Below are positions 27,742 through 34,340 of a DNA stretch of 64,000 bases, piece by piece. The position numbers and the translations under genes were made by a program. A model generated the notes under the pieces. It had not been told where the DNA came from and ran no database searches. It saw nothing but the letters and a program-made list of their open reading frames with translations. Every line of letters starts with the position of its first letter. Within the stretch, counting starts at the first letter, position 1. Location of the stretch: the NCBI GenBank assembly GCA_018401015.1, contig JAGYLP010000003.1, positions 110,583-174,582 on the forward strand. Direction: 5' to 3'. Origin of the DNA: Bacteroidales bacterium (lineage in GTDB: Bacteria; Bacteroidota; Bacteroidia; Bacteroidales; M50B96).

Positions 27742-29505
27742 ATGAACCGACCTTTCATCAGCGCCCTTTCCTCCATCCACATGCTTGCCCTCAAGCTAGT
27801 ACTCTTATTATACATTTTTTTACTACCCACTGCCCAAACCCTTTGGGGACAAGTGCCCATCGATTCGACCAAGTTCGTTTTACCCGTTAAAATTCCCGTA
27901 TTTTTTTCCGGCAATTTCGGAGAACTCAGGGCCAGCCATTTCCATGCCGGAATCGACATCAAAACGCAAGGGAAAACAGGTTTTCCTATTTATAGCATCG
28001 ACGAGGGATATGTGTATCGCATCAATATCTCAGGTGGTGGATATGGAAACGCGCTGTACGTTCGGCATCCCAATGGTTATTCCAGTGTATATGCCCATCT
28101 GGAAGCATTCAGTCCAGAAATTGAAAAGAAAGTTCTTCAACTGCAATATGAAAAGCAAAAGTTTGATCAAAACATCTTTCCCGCCCCCGATGAATTTACC
28201 GTTACGAAAGGACAACAAATCGGGTTAAGCGGAAACACCGGTCGATCGGGTGGACCGCACCTGCATTTCGAAATCCGCGACAGCCAAACGGAAGAGCCTT
28301 TGAATCCTTTCTTCTTTTACCCACACATAATCGATACCACCCCACCGGTTATCAATCGCATTGCGATTTATCCCTTATCGGACTCAAGTTGGGTTAATGG
28401 GAGTCAGGAGCCATTCATCTTCGACCTAAAAAAACTTCCTATCGACAACCAAGTCACGGTAGAAGCTAGCGGAACGATTGGTTTTGGAATCGATGCTACG
28501 GAATATTTGAGCGGGTCGAACAATCGCTGCGGACTCTACACCATCGAGCTCCTTGGTCCTAATGGAGAGATACTTTATACGAGCCAAATCGATCGATTAA
28601 ACTTTTCACAGAATAGAATGATTTTGAGTCATGTGGATTATGCTCAACGAAAGAAAAATGGACATAAGCTTCAGAAAAGTTTTTTACAAGCTGGCAATTC
28701 CCTTTCCATTTATCAAAAAGATGCTCCGGGGACCTTTCCGTTATCAGACACCAGCACCTATCGATTCACCTATCGCATTCACGATTTTCACGGCAATGCC
28801 GATTCTATCAGTTTTCGCATTAAATCGGTTGCCTCCCCTTTTAGTCCAACAGTTCGACAAGCTACTCCTAACTATCCGGTTGTTTGGAACGAAGCCACCA
28901 CCCTGGAATTTAATGAGGTAAAAATTCAATTTCCAGCTAAAGCCTTGTTCGAAACCATCGACTTCGAATTTGAAGCCTGCGGAACACGCGATTCTCTGGT
29001 CTCTGAAGTTTATCGATTACATCGTGCTGATGTACCACTTTTTCGTCCCTTTCGTCTAAGTATTCCATACCAAGCCGATACGAGCTTATTGGACAAGGCA
29101 TTCATTCTTCAACTCGACACCCTTGAGGGTAAACCCATTCGGTTTTCACAAGGCGGTGAATCCGACGCTGATAGATTCATTTCAACCCGCAGTTATGATT
29201 TCGGCTATTTTGCGATTGGAATCGACACCGTAGCTCCTAAAATCAAGATTCTTAATCCGGATAAAGATTATGGCATGATTGGAAAGATTGAGATTTTTGC
29301 GAAAGACGAATTAACGGGGATTAGTCATTACGAAGCCTATTTAGACGATACTTGGATTCTTTTCCGGTATGATGCGAAGTACGACTACTATTATCATTTG
29401 CTCGAGGATCTCGACTGGGAAAGAGGAAAGGTAAGAACGCTTCGATTCATAGCGGAAGATGCTAAAGGAAATCGAAGCGAGTTGATTCAAGAAATCATTT
29501 ACTAA
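27742..29505 (+). CDS. M23 family (LytM-type) metallopeptidase
   Basis: A 587-residue periplasmic or outer-membrane peptidoglycan hydrolase or activator. The signal peptide is 'LALKLVLLLYIFLLPTAQT'; the ATG at 27781 would also give a good signal, but the one at 27742 fits the promoter. The LytM domain (about residues 60-190) holds the zinc ligands of 'HFHAGIDIKTQG', 'SSVYAHLE' and 'GPHLHFEIRD', so it should be active. The remaining about 390 residues are beta-rich domains of unknown function, ending near 'DxGYFAIGIDTVAPKI' and 'IFAKDELTGISHY', typical of long Bacteroidota M23 proteins. A terminator follows directly. Confidence 0.9.
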   Translation: MNRPFISALSSIHMLALKLVLLLYIFLLPTAQTLWGQVPIDSTKFVLPVKIPVFFSGNFGELRASHFHAGIDIKTQGKTGFPIYSIDEGYVYRINISGGGYGNALYVRHPNGYSSVYAHLEAFSPEIEKKVLQLQYEKQKFDQNIFPAPDEFTVTKGQQIGLSGNTGRSGGPHLHFEIRDSQTEEPLNPFFFYPHIIDTTPPVINRIAIYPLSDSSWVNGSQEPFIFDLKKLPIDNQVTVEASGTIGFGIDATEYLSGSNNRCGLYTIELLGPNGEILYTSQIDRLNFSQNRMILSHVDYAQRKKNGHKLQKSFLQAGNSLSIYQKDAPGTFPLSDTSTYRFTYRIHDFHGNADSISFRIKSVASPFSPTVRQATPNYPVVWNEATTLEFNEVKIQFPAKALFETIDFEFEACGTRDSLVSEVYRLHRADVPLFRPFRLSIPYQADTSLLDKAFILQLDTLEGKPIRFSQGGESDADRFISTRSYDFGYFAIGIDTVAPKIKILNPDKDYGMIGKIEIFAKDELTGISHYEAYLDDTWILFRYDAKYDYYYHLLEDLDWERGKVRTLRFIAEDAKGNRSELIQEIIY

Positions 29506-29540
29506 AAAAAACTCCTTACCGGTTGGCAAGGAGTTTTTTT
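29504..29540. terminator. Rho-independent terminator, bidirectional
   Basis: A-run, ACTCCTT (29511-29517), loop, AAGGAGT (29528-29534) and T-run. It overlaps the M23 stop codon and separates it from the convergent GH16-fold gene. Confidence 0.9.
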
Positions 29541-29558
29541 GCTGAGCAAGAATCGCTT

Positions 29559-31025
29559 TTAAGCTTTAGGCTGATAAACCCGCACCCAGTCTATTTCGAA
29601 GGCAGCGGGTAGTTTGGTATCGTTTCCATCGACATACAATCCGGAATTGAGGACCAGGTACATTTTTTCTTTCGGCACACCGGTTGTTTCCTCGCGCACG
29701 ATTACACCGTTAATGGTCCATTGGATCGAATTGGGAGTCCAGTTGATTCCAAAGATGTACCAATCGGATTTAAATTTTGGTTTAGACAATTTTGCAATAG
29801 ACGATTGCATCTGTGGTCCCCAGTGGTTGGCAAAAACCAGTTTGCCTTGATCGTCGGTTTTTACGATATCGATTTGTGGGATAATTTTTTCGGAGGCTAA
29901 CCAAAAGGCATTACTAACCGGTTCGGTTGAGTTGATTTTCAGTTTAGCTTCAAATCGGCCATAGGCTTGCCGGAAACTATCGCCAGTCGAGATGATTCCT
30001 GAGGTATAGGCAAATTCACGGGGATAGAACCCAATTTTAGCATCCCATGCTTTCCCTTCGGCAGCTTCTTTTTTGGTAAGAATGGAGAGGACGCTATTTT
30101 TGATTTGCAGGTTTTTTCCGGCCGTAAGAAAGTGTTTATCGGAGGCCAGCGCGTAGCCTTCGTTTAGGAGCGCTTTACCCCAGTAGTAGTGAGTGATCCA
30201 TTTTTCGGTATTCAGGTTGGCATAGGCAAATTCATCGCTAAAGGTGAGTTCCCATTTGTCCAGTTCCTTGAAGTCATTTTTCTTATTGGTTGCTTCATAC
30301 CATTGGTAATCTGCTCCTGCTTTAAACTGCTCGTATTCTTGAAGAGCTAGATACTCTTCCGATTGTTTGTATCGTTCTTTATCTTCTTTTTCAGCCTTTA
30401 CTTGTTTGAACTCCTCGCTTTGGATGTATTCTTCGAGCGCTTGAAGTTTTTTCAATTCGGAGGACTTCAGTGTTTGCGTGTAACGGTTGAATTTGGAGGA
30501 TTTGCTTGTTTTGAGGTAGAACTTCAGGTCCGCATTATTCTGCAATGACTGCCATTCCTGGTGTTGTTTATCTGTTTCGCTACCTGCGAGTTGTCCGGAG
30601 GCTTTCAGCTCTTTCAATTTAGATTGAAAAGAGGCAGAGCTGGTAATTTTCTGCAGTTCTTGATATCGCTTGAAGGTATCTGATTTTTCGAAGGCATCGA
30701 TTTGGGAGGGGATTCCGGTATCGAGGTATTTGAAATACTTTTTGATAGCGGAATTCTTCTGCAGCGTTTGATACTCCGACCATTTTTTAAACTCCGGAGT
30801 TTTTTCAAAGGTATCTGCTTTAATAGCTTCCAATTTTTTCTTGAATGCATCGCTGGTAACTCTTTTTTCCAGTTCCTTAAAGGACAGGAAAGACTCCGAT
30901 TGTTCGAAGTCGTGAAAGCGTTTGAAATCTGCAAGAAGTTGCTGATGTTTTTCCTCTATGGCCTGAGTGCTAGGTATTTTACCTAAGAAAGAGAGCCATT
31001 TGAACTTAAAACTGATACCCGACAT
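29559..31025 (-). CDS. GH16-fold protein with repeat stalk; catalytic residues replaced
   Basis: The frame opens at 31127, but the ATG at 31025 is preferred: a -7 promoter lies at 31068-31061, downstream of the longer start. The 488 residues comprise a stalk (about 20-240) of imperfect units such as 'SDTFKRYQELQKITSSASFQ', 'SEEFKQVKAEKEDKERYKQS' and 'SEEYLALQEYEQFKAG'. A GH16 jelly roll follows (about 250-488; 'WELTFSDEFAYANLNTEKWI', 'YGRFEAKLKI', 'FEIDWVRVYQPKA'). GH16 enzymes need E-x-D-x-x-E; here that site reads Q-I-D-I-V-K (about 381-386). Both the nucleophile and acid/base are lost, so I expect sugar binding rather than cleavage. No signal peptide is evident at the chosen start. Confidence 0.85.
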   Translation of the reverse strand: MSGISFKFKWLSFLGKIPSTQAIEEKHQQLLADFKRFHDFEQSESFLSFKELEKRVTSDAFKKKLEAIKADTFEKTPEFKKWSEYQTLQKNSAIKKYFKYLDTGIPSQIDAFEKSDTFKRYQELQKITSSASFQSKLKELKASGQLAGSETDKQHQEWQSLQNNADLKFYLKTSKSSKFNRYTQTLKSSELKKLQALEEYIQSEEFKQVKAEKEDKERYKQSEEYLALQEYEQFKAGADYQWYEATNKKNDFKELDKWELTFSDEFAYANLNTEKWITHYYWGKALLNEGYALASDKHFLTAGKNLQIKNSVLSILTKKEAAEGKAWDAKIGFYPREFAYTSGIISTGDSFRQAYGRFEAKLKINSTEPVSNAFWLASEKIIPQIDIVKTDDQGKLVFANHWGPQMQSSIAKLSKPKFKSDWYIFGINWTPNSIQWTINGVIVREETTGVPKEKMYLVLNSGLYVDGNDTKLPAAFEIDWVRVYQPKA

Positions 31026-31060
31026 GTTGTATTGAATAGATTGTAATTTTAAACCGCTTC

Positions 31061-31089
31061 CAAAGATAAAAAAAAAAGGCAGCCACAAA
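31061..31089 (-). promoter_or_regulatory. Promoter for the GH16-fold gene
   Basis: On the minus strand TTTG (31089-31086), 17 bases, then TATCTTTG (31068-31061), an exact -7 match. The start would be about 31055, giving a 30-base leader to the ATG at 31025. The spacer contains the T-run of the terminator below. Confidence 0.55.
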
Positions 31090-31109
31090 ATCGGTTTATT
31101 GCGGCTGCC
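31068..31109 (-). terminator. Rho-independent terminator or attenuator overlapping a promoter
   Basis: On the minus strand GGCAGCC (31109-31103) and GGCTGCC (31084-31078) form a 7-bp stem, extended by CAA/TTG inside, and are followed by ten T (31077-31068). It is well formed but lies about 350 bases past the cupin gene, so it may end readthrough or act as an attenuator. Confidence 0.7.
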
Positions 31110-31461
31110 CGGACAAAAATGAATCACTCTACAAAATAAAAGTCATTTCATAGGCTGTTAAATACTTTTCTCGATATTCATATAAAGCATCTGACTAATA
31201 TCGCACTTGCTAAGGAACTTTCGTTCACGCGTTTTTTTCAGTTAAATACCCTTAGCGACTACGCATGGTCTGTGATTGATTTAATAATTAACCCAAAACA
31301 ATTCAGCATATCGAGTTCCAGCATTTCAAACAACGTTCATTTTCATCTTGTCTTTGGGAGTGATGAAGCTTACGCTTCCCTCGTTCTTTCCCAAAAGCAT
31401 TATAAAGGTACGTTGAAGGAGCCCTCTTGTCAAGAGGTAAATTGTTAAAAATTGGAAGATT
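31110..31461. other. Gap between the cupin and GH16-fold genes
   Basis: About 350 bases without a supported gene. An imperfect hairpin CTCTTG/CAAGAG (about 31423-31435) lies shortly after the cupin stop, without a T-run. Nothing else is recognised. Confidence 0.4.
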
Positions 31462-31800
31462 TTACAACAATCTGGCTTTCGTTTTTGGGGTGGGTGTTTT
31501 GACCACCAGCACACGAGCGGTGTCGTAGGAATTGTTTGACAAACAATGAACTATATCCTTAGGGCTTTCAACTAAATGATTGGCGCTTACTTGGATGGTT
31601 TCCTCTCCTACCCTAACATCGACTATCCCTTCGAGGATGTAGAAAAAGACATCGACAGGAGTAATGTGAGGCTTCAGGCTCTCGCCCGGAGCCAGGCGAA
31701 TATGCATGACTTGAGCGTCGTTGGTTTCGTACAATTTGCGCACATCGACCTTATGAGGAGTATCGATGATTTCCTGGTCGTTGATGGAGATAATTTTCAT
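31462..31800 (-). CDS. Cupin domain protein
   Basis: A 112-residue single-domain cupin. Motif 1 is 'LAPGESLKPHITPVDVFFYIL' in part (about residues 37-57), where the usual second His is replaced by a Pro-Val-Asp sequence. Motif 2 is 'SPKDIVHCLSNN' (about 82-93), which keeps one His. Since one or two metal ligands differ from the standard G(X)5HXH, metal binding is uncertain. Small cupins of this kind bind sugars or ligands or act as regulators; no substrate can be named. It stands alone, with no operon partner. Confidence 0.75.
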   Translation of the reverse strand: MKIISINDQEIIDTPHKVDVRKLYETNDAQVMHIRLAPGESLKPHITPVDVFFYILEGIVDVRVGEETIQVSANHLVESPKDIVHCLSNNSYDTARVLVVKTPTPKTKARLL

Positions 31801-32030
31801 AAGACTATTTTAAGTTTCATTTTGGAAGGGTCGAAAATAGTCGATTGAGGAGAAAGGGAAGCTATTAAAAAACATAGGAAGATCGATTACCTTGAAAGGA
31901 AAGCTTTATTTCTTCATGGCATTCAAACGAAGCTGATTGAAAGGTATTCAGGAGGAAGATAGGAAGCAACCAATAAACTCACCAGTTTACTCACCCAACT
32001 TTCGACATCAATGTATATCAGTAAAAAACA

Positions 32031-32066
32031 AAAAAGCCCGTAAACACTGAGTTTTACGAGCTTTTG
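32031..32066 (-). terminator. Terminator after tRNA-Pro
   Basis: On the minus strand AGCTCGTAAA and TTTACGGGCT pair with one mismatch, followed by a run of six T. It begins 25 bases after the tRNA 3' end. Confidence 0.8.
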
Positions 32067-32090
32067 AGTTTTTTTGATTGGTAATCTTGT

Positions 32091-32164
32091 CGGGGTGGCA
32101 GGATTCGAACCTACGACCTCCTGCTCCCAAAGCAGGCGCGCTAACCGGACTACGCTACACCCCG
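32091..32164 (-). tRNA. tRNA-Pro (anticodon TGG)
   Basis: The 74-base cloverleaf has acceptor arms CGGGGTG and CACCCCG, a D-arm 'GTCCGGTTAGCGC' region, an anticodon stem CCTGC/GCAGG with loop TTTGGGA (anticodon TGG) and the T-arm GTTCGAATC. CCA is not encoded. It reads CCA and, by wobble, other proline codons. Confidence 0.96.
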
Positions 32165-32191
32165 CAACAAGCAAGCTTGTTTTTGCAGGCG

Positions 32192-32222
32192 CAAATGTAC
32201 TGTTATTTGTGAATACCGCAAA
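32192..32222 (-). promoter_or_regulatory. Full Bacteroidota promoter for tRNA-Pro
   Basis: On the minus strand TTTG (32222-32219), exactly 19 bases, then TACATTTG (32199-32192). Both elements match the consensus. The predicted start is about 20 bases before the tRNA. Confidence 0.75.
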
Positions 32223-32449
32223 TAAAAAATGCGGGTTTGCCTGAATATCCTACCCGAGTTTCTGATATTAAACTCCTTACTAAGGAAAATAACTTTTGAA
32301 AACTTAAGCAATATACTTGAAATGAGGCACTTTCGATAGAAGAAAATCTCTCACTAAAACAAGAATCAATCAAAGTAAGTAATTCTCACGATTAAGTAAC
32401 AATTGATTGAACCAAAACAATTCTAATAATCAGGTTTTCGCTACTATCC

Positions 32450-33991
32450 CTACGGCTTACTAAGCTTCACAATAATGGTTCGTTCCCGATAGGTGGCAGT
32501 ACGAATCTCCAGGTAATACTTGCCAGCTGCATAGTTAGACAAATCGATTTGCACTTCGCTCAACTGATCTTCTAGCTGAAAGAGAAGTCTTCCAAACTCA
32601 TCGTACAAGAAAACAGCCGCCGGACCACTTGCTGTAAGCGACTGACAGTAAAGGATATCCTCCACAGGATTTGGGAAGACCTTCCAGCGCTCCATCACCA
32701 TCGCTTCAATGTGAACCCAATCCTCGACCGTGATGAGGACCGAATCGCCAGCGACACAGGAATGCTCCGATGTAACTTCAACCGCAATCGTGTAATCACC
32801 AGGCGCTGCATCCATAGCATTGAACACAATTTCCGAACTTGTTTCACCTGTGCTCCACAAGTAGGATTGATAATTCGGATCGACCGATAACTGAATGCTT
32901 GTAGTGTCAAAAACAGTCGTATCCGGTCCTAAATCAACTATTGGGAGCGGATAATGGGATAAATGAAACTCAACCAGACTGTCGCACATAAACTGATTCT
33001 GTAGCCAAACCTCGTACGTTCCGGCCTCGGAATAGATAGTACCCTGAAACATAACTGTATCACCGGCACAAACGAATTCAAAAACCTGAATCGTATCGAC
33101 CGGCAAATAATTCAGCTCCAGTTCAAACACCGAATCGCAGCCAGCAGTGGTCGTGAAAAAGGCTTGGTAAGTGCCTGCTTGCGTAAGCTGTTGTCCGTGG
33201 AAATCGAAGGCTGTTCCTTCGCAAAGACTCAGTGCTTCGACAGTTGCAAACACCGGATTTTCGGTGAGTTGTAGTTGAATGAGGCTATCGCACTGAAACT
33301 GATTCTGCAAGAGAATTTCGTATTGTCCACCTTGCGTGTAGGTAGTTCCAAGGTAATTGAGCGTATCGCCGCTGCAAATCGATTCAACTAAAACTGTTGT
33401 ATCAACCGGATGATAATTCAGCTCCAATTCAAACACCGAATCGCAACCGGCTGTGGTTGTAAAAAAGGCTTGGTATGTGCCTGCTTGCGTAAGCTGTTGT
33501 CCGTGGAAATCGTGGGCTGTTCCTTCGCAAAGACTCAGTGCTTCAACACTTGCATACACCGGATTTTCGGTGAGCTCCAGCTGAATCAGGCTATCGCACT
33601 GAAACTGATTCTGTAGGAGAATTTCGTATTGTCCACCTTGTGTGTAGGCGGTTCCGAGGTAATTAAGCGTATCGCCGCTGCAAATCGATTCAGCTAAAAC
33701 TGTTGTATCAACCGGATGATAATTCAGCTCCAATTCAAACACCGAATCGCAACCGGCTGTGGTTGTAAAAAAGGCTTGGTATGTGCCTGCTTGCGTAAGC
33801 TGTTGTCCGTGGAAATCGTGGGCTGTTCCTTCGCAAAGACTCAGTGCTTCAACACTTGCATACACCGGATTTTCGGTGAGCTCCAGCTGAATCAGGCTAT
33901 CACATGAAACGCTGATTCTGTAGGAGGAATTTCGTATCCGCACTTGCGTGTAGGTAGTTCCCAGGTAATTATGACATCGCCACCGCTGCAA
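32450..33991 (-). CDS. C-terminal part of the FG-GAP/repeat T9SS protein (after frameshift)
   Basis: A 513-codon frame that continues the protein encoded from 36897. It contains near-identical 102-residue units ('LCEGTAHDFHGQQLTQAGTY', then 'TTAGCDSVFELELNYHPVDT', 'SICSGDTLNYLGT'), then a diverged unit and 'PIVDLGPDTTVFDTTSI'. The closing T9SS type A sorting domain is 'WKVFPNPVEDILYCQS', 'VFLYDEFGRLLFQLED' and 'DLSNYAAGKYYLEIRT'. The nominal start at 33991 lies inside a damaged repeat and is not a true start; the first about 30 residues are out of frame. Without the upstream frame this part has no export signal, so as written it is a broken gene. Confidence 0.8.
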   Translation of the reverse strand: MQRWRCHNYLGTTYTQVRIRNSSYRISVSCDSLIQLELTENPVYASVEALSLCEGTAHDFHGQQLTQAGTYQAFFTTTAGCDSVFELELNYHPVDTTVLAESICSGDTLNYLGTAYTQGGQYEILLQNQFQCDSLIQLELTENPVYASVEALSLCEGTAHDFHGQQLTQAGTYQAFFTTTAGCDSVFELELNYHPVDTTVLVESICSGDTLNYLGTTYTQGGQYEILLQNQFQCDSLIQLQLTENPVFATVEALSLCEGTAFDFHGQQLTQAGTYQAFFTTTAGCDSVFELELNYLPVDTIQVFEFVCAGDTVMFQGTIYSEAGTYEVWLQNQFMCDSLVEFHLSHYPLPIVDLGPDTTVFDTTSIQLSVDPNYQSYLWSTGETSSEIVFNAMDAAPGDYTIAVEVTSEHSCVAGDSVLITVEDWVHIEAMVMERWKVFPNPVEDILYCQSLTASGPAAVFLYDEFGRLLFQLEDQLSEVQIDLSNYAAGKYYLEIRTATYRERTIIVKLSKP

Positions 33992-34340
33992 ATCGTTTCA
34001 ACTAAAACTGTTGTATCAACCGGATGATAATTCAGCTCCAGTTCAAACACCGAATCGCAGCCGGCAGTGGTCGTGAAATAGGCTTGGTAAGTGCCTGCTT
34101 GCGTAAGTTGTTGTCCGTGGAAATCGTAGGCTGTTCCTTCGCAAAGACTTAGTGCCTCAACACTTGCATAGACCGGATTGTCGCTTAGCTCGAGTTGAAT
34201 CAGACTATCGCACTGAAACTGATTCTGTAGGAGAATTTCGTATTGTCCTCCCTGCGTGTAGGCAGTTCCCAGGTAATTGAGCGTATCGCCACTGCAAATC
34301 GATTCGACCACGACTGTCGTATCGACAGGGTGGTAAACCA
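33110..34340 (-). repeat. Four tandem 306-bp coding repeats
   Basis: Each unit encodes about 102 residues made of two related 51-residue halves, each ending in a 'CDS[VL]xxLEL' motif. Landmark 'AATTCAGCTCC' words start at 33415, 33721 and 34029, spacings of 306 and 308. The 308-base unit holds the clustered indels that break the frame. Confidence 0.8.

Noticed and set aside
31026..31127. N-terminal extension of the GH16-fold protein from ATG 31127
   Set aside because: It crosses a strong terminator and the likely promoter; the extra residues do not form a clear signal peptide. It remains possible if a longer transcript exists.
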